64,000 bases of DNA from Naumovozyma dairenensis CBS 421 (GCF_000227115.2 NC_016484.1:682001-746000); one strand, 5' to 3'; positions 1 through 11,534 are shown, counted from the stretch's first letter. Numbers and translations: made by a program. Notes: generated by a model from the letters alone, not told the origin.

Positions 1-560
1 CCTTAAGAAAACTCTATATAATCAAGAATGTATTTCAGGTTCTTACGTAGACAGCTGATGATCATTTGATTTCAGCGCACATGAACAAATATTCAACATG
101 ATTTGTTCGGTATTATTTTCTACGGACATAATGAACCTTACAGACACGTACGTTTAATCTGGTTGGGTTATTTATTCTATAAATATAATATAAACTAAGT
201 TAGATATTAAGAAACATTCTTTTTATTAAAGACATAGTTTCTTAATATTATTCTCTTCCAATATATAGTGAAAACATTTTTCATTGGGAAACGCCTTTTT
301 CTGTTACCCGCCGTAACCATGAATTCAGGCTGTTATTGATTCGAAACTCATCATGATTTGATATCATCACCCGACGGTAAGAGATATATATCGAAAAACT
401 TTAGTAAACCCATATATCAATATGTTAGTGCTGTGAAGATAAGAGAGGAAAGAATATTGATTGACCAGGTTATCATGTCATACCTATATATATATATATA
501 ATATATTTATGTTCAAATAGAAAGAAAAAGAGAATAAGTATTGTAGTTTTTAGATTTCTT
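1..560. other. Intergenic region downstream of MLS1
   Basis: AT-rich DNA between the left edge and the 3' end of MLS1. I see no ORF of useful length. A Reb1-type motif TTACCCG lies at 304-310 and a short TA repeat near 485-510. It may hold the promoter or terminator of a gene outside the window. Confidence 0.6.
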
Positions 561-2231
561 TTATAATTTACTCAAGTCAAAAGGCCTTTGCTTTGGAGTA
601 ACGATTTCATCATATAATAAAGTAGTCAAGAAATCACTAAATTTTTCTCCAGTAATTTCTGGTAATAAATACTTCGCAGCCAAATCGAATTTATTTTGAT
701 TACCCACAGGACTAACTTGTTTCAGTTTATCAACTTGTTCTTTCAATAATTTCGAAGTTAATTGTGGAGTCACTTTAATACCATCAGATGTCATTACAGA
801 ATGAGTAACCCATTGGTATAATTGACAACGTGATACTTCTGCCGTGGCGGCATCTTCCATTAAACTATTAATTGGAACACAACCAGAACCTCTTAACCAA
901 GCTTCCATATATTGTAAACCGATATCCAAATTTTGTTTAATACCTTCAATACTAACTTTCGCATTTATAATATTTGTATTAGTTAAATCTTGTGCGGTAA
1001 CTTTAGTCCCCTCTGATGGTACAAAATGAATTTGATTTGGAGTCCCCATATTAATGAAAACATCATTACAGATTTGAGCCAAAGCAGGATGGGCAATCCA
1101 AGAACCATCATGACCATTAGTCAATTCTCTAATCTTATCAGTCTTTACCTTATTCATAGCTGCATCATTTTTAACAGGATCATTTTTAATTGGGATTTGA
1201 GCAGCCATCCCACCCATAGCATGAACGTTTCTACGATGACATGTATTAATTAATCTTTTCACGTATGCATCCATGAATGGAGAAGTCATAGTCACTTGAT
1301 CTCTATCAGGTAATATATGATTTGGATCATTTTTAAATTTCTTAATTGTGGAAAAGATATAATCCCAACGACCACAATTCAAACCTGAAGAATGTTGACG
1401 TAATTGCCAAATAATTTCCTCCATTTGGAAAGAAGCTGGTAAAGTTTCAATCAAAACGGTAGCTCTAATAGTCCCTCTTGACATTCCTATATAATCTTGA
1501 GCCACGTTAAATATATCATTCCATAATTTTGCCTCTAAATGATGTTCCATTTTGGGTAAATAGAAATAAGGACCTTTACCTAATTGAACAGATTTTTCAG
1601 CGTTATGGAAGAAATACAGACCGAAATCGAAAATGGATGCAGAAATTGGTTCATTATCAACTAATAGATGGTTTTCAGTCATATGCCAACCACGTGGTCT
1701 TACTATAATAGTTGGAGAATCTTGTACTTTTTTATTTAATTTGTATGATTTACCCTTAATTGAAGTGAAATCGATTTGGTTTCTTAATACATCGTATAAA
1801 TTAATTTGACCACCGATTAAATTTGTCCAAGTTGGTGAGATGGAATCTTCAAAATCAGTCATGTAAGTGTTAACGTCTGAATTTAGAGCGTTAATTAACA
1901 TGTTTCTTAACGGTGGACCTGTGATTTCACATGATCTGTTGATCAAACCTGGAGCTAAAGAAGGACCTAACCATGTTGGATCGTTCCGAATTGAAACTGT
2001 TTCTGGTAGGAAATCCAATTGAATTTTACCGGTTTCTAATTTGTTTTGGAATGCAACTCTGTTATTTAGTAATGTTTTACGTCTTTCATTGAATGTTCTA
2101 TGTAATAGGACGATGAATTCTAGGGCTTCCTTCGTTAAGATTGTAGCGTCTGTAGTTTGAGATGGTGGGAAATTTGGAGTATTGTTAATGTCAACTAACA
2201 ATTCGACATTTTCTAAATTTTTCTTGACCAT
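561..2231 (-). CDS. MLS1: Malate synthase, glyoxylate cycle
   Basis: Condenses glyoxylate with acetyl-CoA to malate, the second glyoxylate-cycle step needed for growth on C2 compounds. The 556 residues are the usual length for yeast malate synthase A. Visible marks are the family segment RPRGWH at 178-183, the PROSITE-like signature [15 protein letters not shown] at about 279-293, and MEDAATAE in the C-terminal part. The last three residues are SKL, a PTS1 signal, so a peroxisomal location at least under some conditions is likely. The ATG at 2231 gives the expected N terminus. It is divergent from DCP2 across a 1.08 kb spacer containing a candidate CSRE (2954-2964). S. cerevisiae has two paralogues, MLS1 and DAL7; the neighbouring DCP2 identifies this as the MLS1 locus. 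Confidence 0.96.
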   Translation of the reverse strand: MVKKNLENVELLVDINNTPNFPPSQTTDATILTKEALEFIVLLHRTFNERRKTLLNNRVAFQNKLETGKIQLDFLPETVSIRNDPTWLGPSLAPGLINRSCEITGPPLRNMLINALNSDVNTYMTDFEDSISPTWTNLIGGQINLYDVLRNQIDFTSIKGKSYKLNKKVQDSPTIIVRPRGWHMTENHLLVDNEPISASIFDFGLYFFHNAEKSVQLGKGPYFYLPKMEHHLEAKLWNDIFNVAQDYIGMSRGTIRATVLIETLPASFQMEEIIWQLRQHSSGLNCGRWDYIFSTIKKFKNDPNHILPDRDQVTMTSPFMDAYVKRLINTCHRRNVHAMGGMAAQIPIKNDPVKNDAAMNKVKTDKIRELTNGHDGSWIAHPALAQICNDVFINMGTPNQIHFVPSEGTKVTAQDLTNTNIINAKVSIEGIKQNLDIGLQYMEAWLRGSGCVPINSLMEDAATAEVSRCQLYQWVTHSVMTSDGIKVTPQLTSKLLKEQVDKLKQVSPVGNQNKFDLAAKYLLPEITGEKFSDFLTTLLYDEIVTPKQRPFDLSKL

Positions 2232-2644
2232 CTTGTACGTATATGTGTGTGTGTATATTATATATATGGTTATAACGTTTATACGACAAATGAGAAAGGG
2301 AATTCGATATAAGTTATTAATTAAGACGATAAGGGGTTTATATATGAAAAATGTTTATCGATGGACAGATATCCACGTAACAAGGGATCGTAGTCGTAAT
2401 TAGTAATCCCAACCATTATCAGTATCCTTTAAAGGATTGAATCATTGGGCAGATCCGAGTATCTATCTAAGTATGTGTGACCATGAATAACTGCCCTTCG
2501 ATGACCCAGGAACAGCTAATACATACATATCTCATTGAGTGCTAATTAGTTATTTTACTGGACTAAAGGAAAGAGAAGTTTGTATTGTATGTATTTGGGT
2601 CGGTGAGTGGCTCGGTAAGTGAATGAGTCCCGGATAACATACTG

Positions 2645-2723
2645 TACATACATACATACATACATACATACATACATACATACATACATACATACATACA
2701 TACATACATACATACATACATAC
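2645..2723. repeat. (TACA)n tetranucleotide microsatellite
   Basis: About 20 uninterrupted TACA/CATA units between MLS1 and DCP2, followed by a slightly broken TACTACATACAT. Read directly from the sequence. It creates long but meaningless open frames of M-Y-V-C repeats on the minus strand. Likely length-polymorphic. Confidence 0.95.
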
Positions 2724-2953
2724 TACATACATATTTGTTAAGTACGGGAATTGACATTGCTATACATGCATACTACCTTATACTATATTATGCTAGATGT
2801 ACGTACTATTACTACGTATAGTATTATTATACTATTTTTTCTCTTGGAGAAGTCCGAGTTATCGGGTTAGCGCAGTTATGGTCCGTGCATCGTCGGGATC
2901 GGATAGAAAAGTCTGAAGTTCGGGCCGAAGGTGCACGGTTGGAATTCCCAGAC

Positions 2954-2964
2954 CGGACGAACGG
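2954..2964 (-). promoter_or_regulatory. Candidate CSRE (Cat8/Sip4 site)
   Basis: The minus strand reads CCGTTCGTCCG, a full match to the carbon-source-responsive element consensus CCRTYSRNCCG bound by Cat8 and Sip4. Established knowledge: S. cerevisiae MLS1 is derepressed on non-fermentable carbon through CSREs. The site is about 720 bp upstream of the MLS1 ATG and 350 bp upstream of DCP2, farther than usual but separated from MLS1 by the microsatellite. Confidence 0.55.
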
Positions 2965-3314
2965 CCAAAATTCTTCTACCCCCAAGGTACTCCCGGATAC
3001 CTATCCGTTTAATATTTCAAGGATAGAATCACTATATACGAAGAAACACCAATTCTTGCAAAAAGGCAAATTCCAAAACAACAAAAGAACAAGGAAATAA
3101 ATAGTTTAAAAATAAAAAAGGACAATATGACAACAGAATAAGTGGTTACATGACATAAACCAGGACAAAGAAACCATATCTTATAGACTTACACACAGAG
3201 AAGGTATACAACCGTCTGCTATTACTAAAGAAAAAAAGAAGGACATACGAAAAAGCAACTCATTTACCCTTTCATTCATTAGTTCATCCACTAATTCATT
3301 TCATTTCATTAATA

Positions 3315-6300
3315 ATGTCATTACCTCTACGACCTGCATTGGAAAACGTCACATCGGTAGATCGTGCGTTAGAAGATCTTTTAGTAAGATTCATAATTAA
3401 TTGTCCTCCAGAGGATTTATCCACAATCGAAAGAGAATTATTCCATTTCGAAGAAGCATCATGGTTCTATACAGATTTCATCAAATTAATGAATCCAACT
3501 TTACCACCTTTAAAGATTAAGTCATTCGCTATTAAAATTATTAAATTATGCCCACTGATTTGGAAATGGAAAAATATCAAAGCTGATCAAGCATTACAAA
3601 AATTCTCTACTTATAAGAAATCTATCCCAGTAAGAGGTGCTGCAATTTTCAATAAAGCTTTGAATAAAATCCTATTAGTGAAAGGAACTGAATCTGATTC
3701 GTGGTCTTTCCCAAGAGGGAAAATTTCAAAAGATGAAAATGATGTGGATTGTTGTATTAGAGAAGTTAAGGAAGAAATTGGATTTGATTTATCCTCTTAT
3801 ATTAATGAAGATCAATTTATTGAAAGAAATATTCAAACTAAAAATTATAAAATTTATTTGATCTTTGGTATAGATGAAAATTTTGATTTTAAGCCGCAAG
3901 TTAGAAATGAAATTGATAAAATTGAATGGAAAGATTTTAAAAAATTATCAAAATCTATTTATAATCGGTCAAATTATAATAACAATAACAACACGAAATA
4001 TTATCTTGTTAATTCAATGATTAGACCATTGTCAATGTGGTTGAAACATCAAAGACAAATTAAAAATGATGATCAATTAAAACAATATGCTGAAGATCAA
4101 TTGAAATTATTATTAGGTATTACAAAGAAGGAACAAATAGATCCAGGTAGAGAACTATTAAATATGTTACATTCCGCTGTACAATCAAATGATAATGAAT
4201 CTACAACGACAGCACCACTTAATGATGATGTTAACATAGATTCAAACATATCTTCTCAATCTCATTCTCCTTCGCCTTCTGTTAATCAATTGGCTAATCC
4301 TGATTCAAAATTCATGTTTGAAAAACCAATGGTCCCTCCTTCTTCTACATCTTCAATGTTACCTCCTCCTCCTCCTCCTCCTCAACAACAACAACAACAA
4401 ATGATGTACCCTCAATCGTTCAATTCAATGGGGTTCCAACCTTTTACTCCCTTCCCCTTCGTTAATGGTAATATGCCGTTATTTGTCACTCAACAACCAC
4501 AGCAACAACCACAGCAACAACCGCAACGACAACCACATTTACAACCGATTGTTTCTGCACCAAATTATATCCCTTCTCCTACTCCAAATATAGGTACATT
4601 ATCTAGACCATCTTTATCAACAAATACTCCACAACATACTCAACTGTTAAATAATCCCATCCAACAAATACATCCTACTTCATTTGCTAATCCAATAGCT
4701 ACTCAAAATCTTAATAAAACAGCTACCAGTAATATTATAGGAAAGAATCAATTGTTAAATATATTACATAAGAGTATGAACGGACCACCATCACCATCAC
4801 AACAACAACAGCAACAACAACAAACTAGTCAAACGCAAATGTTATCAAGTTCAAATGAATTGTTGAATATATTAAAATATCCAAAACAGCAACAACAACA
4901 ACAACAGCAACAACAACAACAACAACAACAGCAACAACAGCAACAACAACAACAAACGGAGAAGAAACCAGCACGAGCAACAACAATCTCAGACTCAAAA
5001 GCTTTATTAAACGTTTTGAAAGCATCATCATCGTCTGCTCATCCTAACACTACCACACATGTTGGAAATGTTAACGAGGAATCTCCAATTCCAGAAGAAG
5101 ACGAAACGATAGAAACATCGTTACAAGATGAGTCACAAGATGAATCACGACTTGATAATAATGATGATGACAGTTATGAAATGTTTGAAAATAGTTCTGA
5201 TGAAGAAGAAAGTGATAATGAAGTGTTATACAATAATAATAACAACATGAGCAGGAAATCATCATTTAAAAGAAGTACAAATGACAATCAAGAACAAAAT
5301 TTCATTAAGAATGCTTTCGAAATTAAACATATTTCAATGAAAAACAAAATAAAGCTGAACAAAATAAAACTGGAAATGTTTTTCAATTCTCCTATGTTGT
5401 CTGATGCATCTCTAATATTATCATCTGATGAAAATGAAAATGAAACTGAAACTGAAGATGAAAATGAGGAGAAAATTGAACAAGAGGAATTACAAGAAAT
5501 TTATAAAGAAGAAAAATTACCAAAGGAAATTTCTGCAAAACTTGTCGATGAGGAAAACAGTTTTAGAGATACAACAACAATATCCGAAACCAGCAACAAT
5601 ATACTTCGTAATACGCAATCAAATAATAATGTCGATGTTATTCCACATGTGGATTCTAATTTGAAAGACGATAGTGTCAAATCAGTTACAAGTTCAATGG
5701 CAAAAGAAGACCAAACAACAGCACCAGTAGGAACAGCAACTTCTTCATCATTATTACCAAAATCAAAACCAAAGTTTAAGCTTTTGAAAAGAGGTGAAAA
5801 TATCAATGATATAATGACGGATAACAACAACAAAACTGTTGCAGCAAACAACCTATCCAATCATTCATCACCAGTCTTAAAAAATAACGCAATTTCAAAG
5901 GAACAAGAAAATCCATCTAATATTCTTTTGAGTATTCTCAAGAAATCATCACCTCCACAACAACAACAACAACAACAAAAACAAACAGATACTGAAACAC
6001 AACCGATTAAAAAACCAATCTCGCATATTGAAAAGTTAAATTCAACAAATGAAGAACTTTTAAATTTATTGAAAAAGAAAGAGAGAAGTACCAGTCCAGT
6101 TATAAATGAATTTCCACCTTCATCTTCATCTACAAAATTTACAACATTATCGCCCTCATCATTAAATGGTACCAACACTATTAGTTCTGGCCCCCATGAA
6201 ACGAAGGCATCTCAATTATTGAAAGTGTTAGGTTCAAGTAGATCAAATTCAAGGAAAAACTCAAGTGTAAGTCCAAAACAAATAATTCACCAAGAACCAT

Positions 6301-6629
6301 ATTTTTCACCATCATTATCGTCGGAGCAACAACATGAATTTCCAATACTTGAAAATGAGCATGAGCATGAACAACACGAAAGTAGTTTTATTCCTTCTGA
6401 TTTATTAACGAATGATACTCATCACTCATCATTACATGACTACCAAATTACTCAAGACAATACAAATACTAATGAGAATAACAAAGGGAACAATAATATC
6501 AACCCTTCGGTGGAGTTATTAAACATATTAAAGAAACCTACAGCAACAAATCCGCTTTCACCAACAGTATCGGGACATGTTAATTCTTCTGGATCAAACG
6601 AACTATTAAACCTTTTGCATAGAAAATGA
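3315..6629 (+). CDS. DCP2: mRNA-decapping enzyme catalytic subunit
   Basis: Nudix hydrolase that removes the m7G cap from mRNA in P-bodies with Dcp1. The 1104-residue protein is longer than the 970-residue S. cerevisiae enzyme. Residues 1-95 form the Dcp1-binding regulatory domain and about 100-240 the Nudix domain; the Nudix box runs from G135 to G156 with the REVKEE core (R149-E154). The remaining ~850 residues are low-complexity with poly-P, poly-Q, poly-N and acidic tracts, punctuated by nine short helical leucine-rich motifs such as ELLNILK and ending in one ([10 protein letters not shown]). Such motifs recruit Edc3 and Pat1 in yeast. Convergent with NCS2, 217 bp apart. Antisense frames inside are poly-Q shadows. 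Confidence 0.97.
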   Translation: MSLPLRPALENVTSVDRALEDLLVRFIINCPPEDLSTIERELFHFEEASWFYTDFIKLMNPTLPPLKIKSFAIKIIKLCPLIWKWKNIKADQALQKFSTYKKSIPVRGAAIFNKALNKILLVKGTESDSWSFPRGKISKDENDVDCCIREVKEEIGFDLSSYINEDQFIERNIQTKNYKIYLIFGIDENFDFKPQVRNEIDKIEWKDFKKLSKSIYNRSNYNNNNNTKYYLVNSMIRPLSMWLKHQRQIKNDDQLKQYAEDQLKLLLGITKKEQIDPGRELLNMLHSAVQSNDNESTTTAPLNDDVNIDSNISSQSHSPSPSVNQLANPDSKFMFEKPMVPPSSTSSMLPPPPPPPQQQQQQMMYPQSFNSMGFQPFTPFPFVNGNMPLFVTQQPQQQPQQQPQRQPHLQPIVSAPNYIPSPTPNIGTLSRPSLSTNTPQHTQLLNNPIQQIHPTSFANPIATQNLNKTATSNIIGKNQLLNILHKSMNGPPSPSQQQQQQQQTSQTQMLSSSNELLNILKYPKQQQQQQQQQQQQQQQQQQQQQQQTEKKPARATTISDSKALLNVLKASSSSAHPNTTTHVGNVNEESPIPEEDETIETSLQDESQDESRLDNNDDDSYEMFENSSDEEESDNEVLYNNNNNMSRKSSFKRSTNDNQEQNFIKNAFEIKHISMKNKIKLNKIKLEMFFNSPMLSDASLILSSDENENETETEDENEEKIEQEELQEIYKEEKLPKEISAKLVDEENSFRDTTTISETSNNILRNTQSNNNVDVIPHVDSNLKDDSVKSVTSSMAKEDQTTAPVGTATSSSLLPKSKPKFKLLKRGENINDIMTDNNNKTVAANNLSNHSSPVLKNNAISKEQENPSNILLSILKKSSPPQQQQQQQKQTDTETQPIKKPISHIEKLNSTNEELLNLLKKKERSTSPVINEFPPSSSSTKFTTLSPSSLNGTNTISSGPHETKASQLLKVLGSSRSNSRKNSSVSPKQIIHQEPYFSPSLSSEQQHEFPILENEHEHEQHESSFIPSDLLTNDTHHSSLHDYQITQDNTNTNENNKGNNNINPSVELLNILKKPTATNPLSPTVSGHVNSSGSNELLNLLHRK
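4885..4955 (+). repeat. CAA/CAG repeat encoding poly-Q in DCP2
   Basis: A mixed CAA/CAG run encodes about 24 consecutive glutamines in the disordered C-terminal part of Dcp2. Shorter Q tracts occur at about 4385-4400, 4798-4823 and 5958-5980. The mixed codons suggest selection or older age rather than a pure slippage tract. Confidence 0.9.
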
Positions 6630-6846
6630 TATATTTTTGCATATGTTTGTACATATTTATATATATATATATATAAAAGATATGTATGATAATATTACCG
6701 AACCCCCCTCCTTACCATCGACCTCATGACAAAATGTACACATTTATAAACCGCTTGTGTACTTATAAATACTTCTATAGAATAATGCATTTCCCTTTTA
6801 TTAAATGATTCCTCATTGCTCAGAATTAGATGGTACCAACAGTATA

Positions 6847-8334
6847 TTATAGTTCAGCTGAGACTGGTTCTCCTTCCTCTCCTTCAGCATCACTTAAAAC
6901 ATATTCATTCAGTGTGTCATTTAATTCTTTATCATTAAATTTTGGCCATGTAACATTTTTCATCTTGATACCATTCATTGTAATAATACAACCATAACAT
7001 AATAATATATCTTCACCATGTGTCCATATATCATCTTTCAATTTCATATATTCGGCCATTTCAATACCAATTTCTGATTGACTCCAACGATCATACAATT
7101 CTTGTTCTTCAGCATTCGCAATTGGGAAACCTTCAATGACAGCAATGGAACGTAACCAATTTGATGCATTTGAATGTAATTTACCCAAACATAATGAACA
7201 TTTATCATCCGCTGATGCAGCCGTAGTAGTGGCATCAGCTTGTGTTTCTGGTTCAGCTAGTTTATCACCTGTTCTTAAGACGGTAGCGATAACGTTAGAA
7301 TAATCACCTTCAATGTCATCAAAATATTTCCTTGCTAATTCATTTATAGTCATATTTCTTACTAATTTAATGTTTTTATTCTTCATCTTACCGGTAATAT
7401 CTTTTTTCTTCACCAATAAAGTATCTTTAGTTTCATAATTAACTAAATATTGACTTAAACCATGTAATTCACAATATGCGTCCACTTCAGCTAAAAGAAC
7501 ATCCTTTAAAGGATATAAATTCTTGAATTTATCACCTCCATAGATAAAATCAAACGATTTAGTATCAAGACTAGTAGCAATTTGTTCACCTCTACCCTTA
7601 ACTACCAAAGAAATGATTTCATCAGCTAATTTAGTCATTGAATGACCCCACAGAATTGCCTTAAATTCATGTTGGTAAGCAAATTTCTTCACTACATGTC
7701 TCGTTATGAAAGTCAATAAATCAATCTGTGTAGATCTATTAGGACATGCTTTCAATAATTCATCAATTCCATAACTATGGTCCTGATCGTTCTTGATATC
7801 AATTGCCATGGATGAAAATGTTTGATTATGTAAAATAATTTTTCGTAATTCATTGTTACAATTTTCAAAAAATGAATCCAAGGAAACTACATGGAATGTA
7901 ATCCTATCTTTATTTGAAGCGTACCTCTCTGATTTCAATTTAGCAATTTTACTATTAATTTCTTCAATATCATCTCTTGTCTTACTATAACAAACTAAAA
8001 CATCTACTCTAAACCCGGTAATACCACGATGCTGTACCAATTGCTCATCAAGCGTCTTATTTAAAATATCTAGAAGAACCAAAGAGGAAGAGCCTAGGGA
8101 AAGCGGTACTAATATTCTTGAATTCAAGTTTTGTATATGAGCTTCTTCAGCGGATCTAATTTTATCTTTGTATAAAATTTTGAAAATATCCCTATAATAA
8201 TCAGATGACATCATTTGTTTACGTTGCTTTAATACTATAAATTTGGTAAAACATGATGTACAAAATTTCTCCTTTCTCGATATCACTGTGGTTTCATTCG
8301 TTCTGCATCTTTGACATATGTCCATCTCCGTCAT
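6847..8334 (-). CDS. NCS2: Cytosolic tRNA 2-thiolation protein 2 (Ctu2/Ncs2)
   Basis: Partner of Ncs6 in the Urm1-dependent 2-thiolation of U34 in cytosolic tRNA-Lys, -Glu and -Gln. The 495 residues match the 493 of S. cerevisiae. Seen: N-terminal cysteine pairs CQRC (7-10) and a following CTSC, a LVPLSLGSSSLVLLDIL segment typical of the PP-loop-like fold, and C-terminal CSLC and CYGC pairs. The first ATG at 8334 is followed by another three codons later; both give the conserved start. It is divergent from TOM70 and convergent with DCP2, as in S. cerevisiae. Confidence 0.93.
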   Translation of the reverse strand: MTEMDICQRCRTNETTVISRKEKFCTSCFTKFIVLKQRKQMMSSDYYRDIFKILYKDKIRSAEEAHIQNLNSRILVPLSLGSSSLVLLDILNKTLDEQLVQHRGITGFRVDVLVCYSKTRDDIEEINSKIAKLKSERYASNKDRITFHVVSLDSFFENCNNELRKIILHNQTFSSMAIDIKNDQDHSYGIDELLKACPNRSTQIDLLTFITRHVVKKFAYQHEFKAILWGHSMTKLADEIISLVVKGRGEQIATSLDTKSFDFIYGGDKFKNLYPLKDVLLAEVDAYCELHGLSQYLVNYETKDTLLVKKKDITGKMKNKNIKLVRNMTINELARKYFDDIEGDYSNVIATVLRTGDKLAEPETQADATTTAASADDKCSLCLGKLHSNASNWLRSIAVIEGFPIANAEEQELYDRWSQSEIGIEMAEYMKLKDDIWTHGEDILLCYGCIITMNGIKMKNVTWPKFNDKELNDTLNEYVLSDAEGEEGEPVSAEL

Positions 8335-8645
8335 TTTTGTATTGTATGTAGTCCTTTTCAGTGGAGTGAGAATGTGTTTGAAAGAAGTGAAAGAAATTGC
8401 TACACTGGCGAAATTATTTGATCGTTATCAGACCAGTAATATTATTGATATTTCGAAGCAAACAAACTTCTTACTCTTCTAGTTGTCTTCTAGTCGTTTG
8501 TTTAATATACAACGATTACTAATTGAAATTCTATGTGAATAAATTTGCGATGAGTTCATTTTGAAACTTTTTCGTTTCTCTTTCGTGAATTAGCTAATGT
8601 AGGGTTAGAAACAGCAACCCTTACCAGTAGAGTTGAAATAAAGAC

Positions 8646-8666
8646 TAACCCTAATAATAGGGTTAA
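8646..8666. promoter_or_regulatory. Inverted Tbf1-like sites
   Basis: AACCCTAA at 8647-8654 faces TAGGGTTA at 8658-8665, making a near-palindrome. Further related copies lie at 8600-8607 (TAGGGTTA) and 8678-8684 (AGGGTTA-like). The S. cerevisiae Tbf1 consensus is ARCCCTAA. Role as a Tbf1 site is inferred. Confidence 0.5.
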
Positions 8667-8830
8667 TGAATAAAAGAAAGGGTTATTTTGTTTACCCTAT
8701 AAACAAATGTAGGGCTGTCGTTGATAATGACAAACATTTTTGTTGATTGTTCGGAAGTAGCAATAACAATAATCTCGATCAAAGGTAGATGTCAAGCAAT
8801 TTCCTCGTAGAAATTGAATGCCAGTACATT

Positions 8831-8857
8831 CCAATCATGATTATTGGCTTATAAATA
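8831..8857 (+). promoter_or_regulatory. CCAAT boxes and TATA box of TOM70
   Basis: CCAATCA (8831-8837) and TTATTGGC (8841-8848) are two inverted Hap2/3/4/5-type cores, immediately followed by TATAAATA (8850-8857), 120 bp before the TOM70 ATG. HAP control of a mitochondrial import receptor is plausible; binding is inferred. Confidence 0.45.
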
Positions 8858-8976
8858 ACGAATCCTTATCGGGAAACTTTAGTGACACTGTTGTTATTAC
8901 TTGATACATCAATTCCAAGAAGGATATCGATCAGTTTTCATAGCTCCAACCCTTCCTTATATCTCCCCTCATAAAG

Positions 8977-10806
8977 ATGTCATCTGACAATTCCATAAAG
9001 GGATTCGTCTCGAGAAATAGAACAGCCATCATAGCAACCATTGCTGCCGGTACCACTGCTGTAGGTGCTTATTATTATTATACTCAATTACAAGCACAAC
9101 AACAAGAGAATGTAAGACCTAAAGAAGATACTGATAAATCTACTGCAACAAAGAAGGAAAAGAAGAAATCCAAAGGGAAAGAAAGTAAGAAACCACAAGA
9201 AGATACACCAACTACAAAAAAGCCTATTTACCTAGTGGATTCGAACGGGGAACCAAATTTAAGTGATATTGATTCCTTAACCGAAGAAACTAAAAATGAA
9301 TGGGCTATGGCATTAAAGGATAAAGGTAATGAATTATTTAAAACTAGCAAATTCGAAGATGCAATTAAATATTATCACTATGCATTGAAATTGAAAGACG
9401 ACCCAATCTACTACTCCAACATTTCCGCTTGTTACGCCTCTTTGTTACAATATGAAAAAGTTATCGAATATGCCACAAAGGCATTAAAATTAAGACCGAC
9501 TTTTTCAAAAGTTTTAATGAGAAGGGCATTAGCTTATGAAGCTATGGGTAATTTTGGTGATGCGATGTTTGATATCTCTGCTTGCTCTTTGAATGGTGAT
9601 ATGAATGATGCGTCCATTGAACCAATCTTAGAAAGAATCTTAAATAAACAAGCTGAATTTGTCTTGAAGGAAAAAATTTCAGCTAATAAAGAACAAAATT
9701 TACCATCTTCCACTCCATTGGCATCATTTTTCCGTGTTTTCAAACCAGAAACTTCATTTGCTAACTATGAGGAGTCTAATGAAGCTGACAGGGAATTAAT
9801 GAATGGGTTAACTAACTTGTATAAAAACTCTGAAGAAGGTTTCCAAATTGCTGATAAATCATTCTTAAAGGCTGCTGAGTTGTTCAAAGATCAATTATCC
9901 CAAAATAAAGACAATGAAGCTATAAAGGAAAAAACGGCGATTGCCCTTGAATATTCTGGTATCTTATATTACATGAAAAATGAAACATTAAAAGCTCACG
10001 ATTCTATTAAATCGGCTATTGAGTTACATCCAAGAGTTAATTCATACATTTACCAAAGTTTAATTGGATCTGACAGCACTACTACCTCTGAATATTTACA
10101 AAATTTCGACAAAGCCCTAGAATTGGAACCTAATAATCCTGCAATTTATTATCATCGTGGCCAATCTTATTTCATTGCTCAACAATATGAAAAAGCTGGT
10201 AAAGATTTTGATAAAGTTAAAGAATTAGACGAAAATAACATATTTGCTTACATTCAATTAGCTTGTTTGGCTTATCGTGAAAGTAAATTCGATGATTGTG
10301 AAACTTTATTCAGTGAAGCAAGAAGAAAGTTCCCAACTGCTCCAGAAGTACCAAATTTTTTTGCTGAAGTTTTAGCTGATAGAGGTGAAAGTGAAAAGGC
10401 CATGAAGGAATTTGATAAAGCTATCGAATTAGAAGCGAAGACTCCAGAGGAAATTCACGTTGGTATCGCTCCTTTAATTGGTAAAGCTACTTTATTAATT
10501 TCTAAACCAACCGTTGAGAATTTTGTTGAAGGTATCCAATTATTACAAGAAGCTTGTGACAAGGATCCAAGATCTGAACAAGCCAGATTGGGTCTTGCTC
10601 AATTGAAGTTACAGCAGGAAGATATTGATGAAGCAATTCAATTATTTGAAGAAGCCGCCGAACTTGCTAAGAGTTATGAAGAAAAATTGCAAGCAACTAC
10701 TTTTGCTGAAGCTGCGAAGATTCAAAAAAGAATTAGAGCCGATCCAGCCATGGATGCTAAAATTAGACAAACTATTGAACAAATGCGTTCTCAGATGTCA
10801 ATGTGA
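8977..10806 (+). CDS. TOM70: Mitochondrial import receptor Tom70
   Basis: Outer-membrane TOM-complex receptor that receives Hsp70/Hsp90-bound hydrophobic preproteins such as carriers. The 609 residues compare with 617 in S. cerevisiae. There is an N-terminal membrane anchor at about 14-38, rich in A, G and T and ending in YYYY, then a charged K/E linker and TPR repeats from about 108 to the C terminus (for example NELFKTSKFEDAIKYYHYAL and PAIYYHRGQSYF). S. cerevisiae has the ohnologue TOM71 on the chromosome VIII track; the neighbours here (NCS2, bL35m) support TOM70. The ATG at 8977 directly precedes the anchor. Confidence 0.95.
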   Translation: MSSDNSIKGFVSRNRTAIIATIAAGTTAVGAYYYYTQLQAQQQENVRPKEDTDKSTATKKEKKKSKGKESKKPQEDTPTTKKPIYLVDSNGEPNLSDIDSLTEETKNEWAMALKDKGNELFKTSKFEDAIKYYHYALKLKDDPIYYSNISACYASLLQYEKVIEYATKALKLRPTFSKVLMRRALAYEAMGNFGDAMFDISACSLNGDMNDASIEPILERILNKQAEFVLKEKISANKEQNLPSSTPLASFFRVFKPETSFANYEESNEADRELMNGLTNLYKNSEEGFQIADKSFLKAAELFKDQLSQNKDNEAIKEKTAIALEYSGILYYMKNETLKAHDSIKSAIELHPRVNSYIYQSLIGSDSTTTSEYLQNFDKALELEPNNPAIYYHRGQSYFIAQQYEKAGKDFDKVKELDENNIFAYIQLACLAYRESKFDDCETLFSEARRKFPTAPEVPNFFAEVLADRGESEKAMKEFDKAIELEAKTPEEIHVGIAPLIGKATLLISKPTVENFVEGIQLLQEACDKDPRSEQARLGLAQLKLQQEDIDEAIQLFEEAAELAKSYEEKLQATTFAEAAKIQKRIRADPAMDAKIRQTIEQMRSQMSM

Positions 10807-11246
10807 GACTAGAATTATCTAGTAATGTTCTAATGCAAGGCGTATACATATACATATCAGTACGTATAAATATATATATATATATATATATACTGTAAAT
10901 AATTTTTCTCAAATTAACGAACAAAATAAAAGAGTTTACTCTTTCTATTACGTTGATATATCAAATAAGATGCAGCTTAAAATTATTGCAGCACTCTCAC
11001 TTACATTCGTATGATTAAAACTGTTCTTGCCTTGTTTCGCGCTCTTTCTTTGATCTTAAGCAATTGCCCCTGTAAGAACAGCCGGCATAAAAATATCACA
11101 AAAGACTACAAGAAGTGTAGGAAATTTATACAATTTGAGCTAATTTTATGGAAAATCACACGAATCACCTAGGATCGTTAATCTACTTAGCAAGCAATAT
11201 TAGGTATTTTCAAGGAAATCCGAAGAGCTATAACCTTACTCCAGAC
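10807..11246. other. TOM70 / bL35m spacer
   Basis: Contains a TA dinucleotide run at about 10867-10892 just after TOM70 and the upstream region of the mitochondrial ribosomal protein gene. An upstream in-frame extension of that gene (from 11148) is open but does not resemble the family. No other gene seen. Confidence 0.6.
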
Positions 11247-11534
11247 ATGTTCACGGTATCGTCTATGTCATCATTGTTCAAGACGGGCTTGTTGTCAATG
11301 GGCCTAAAAGGACAATCATTCAATAGCCTAGTAATAACGAGAAACTTGATGAAAACACATAAGGGAGCAGCAAAACGGTGGAGGAAATCTGCTCAAGGTT
11401 TCAAAAGAGGTATTGCAGGTAGGAATCACGGTAATGTTGGATGGTCACATAGATATTTGAACAAATTAACCGGGAGGAAAGAAGCTGATCCAACACATGT
11501 TAAGCATCTAAAGAGAATGTTGCCATATCATTGA
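11247..11534 (+). CDS. MRP35: Mitochondrial ribosomal protein bL35m
   Basis: Large-subunit mitoribosomal protein, orthologue of YNL122C. The core LMKTHKGAAKRWRKSAQGFKR and the basic RNLM/KRML C terminus ending in HLKRMLPYH are typical of L35. I start it at the ATG at 11247 (MFTVSSMSSL), giving 95 residues with a short mitochondrial-targeting-like N terminus rich in S, L and K. The frame is open to an ATG at 11148, which would add 33 unrelated residues. The alternative MSSLF start at 11265 is also possible. Position between TOM70 and NMA111 is the same as in S. cerevisiae. Confidence 0.88.
   Translation: MFTVSSMSSLFKTGLLSMGLKGQSFNSLVITRNLMKTHKGAAKRWRKSAQGFKRGIAGRNHGNVGWSHRYLNKLTGRKEADPTHVKHLKRMLPYH

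Larger units (their letters stand above)
2232..3314. other. Divergent MLS1/DCP2 promoter region
   Basis: A 1.08 kb spacer between two divergent genes. It holds a TACA tetranucleotide microsatellite, a GC-richer block at about 2880-3000 with a candidate CSRE, and no ATG-initiated ORF that looks coding. The open frame at 2885-3100 begins with GTG and the frames over the microsatellite are repeat artefacts. Confidence 0.7.
8335..8976. other. Divergent NCS2/TOM70 promoter region
   Basis: A 642 bp spacer without coding-looking ORFs. It holds several AACCCTA/TAGGGTT motifs (8600-8700), two CCAAT-box cores and a TATA box close to TOM70. Confidence 0.75.

Noticed and set aside
2885..3100. 71-codon frame upstream of DCP2
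   Set aside because: Starts with GTG and covers the GC-rich promoter block with the CSRE.
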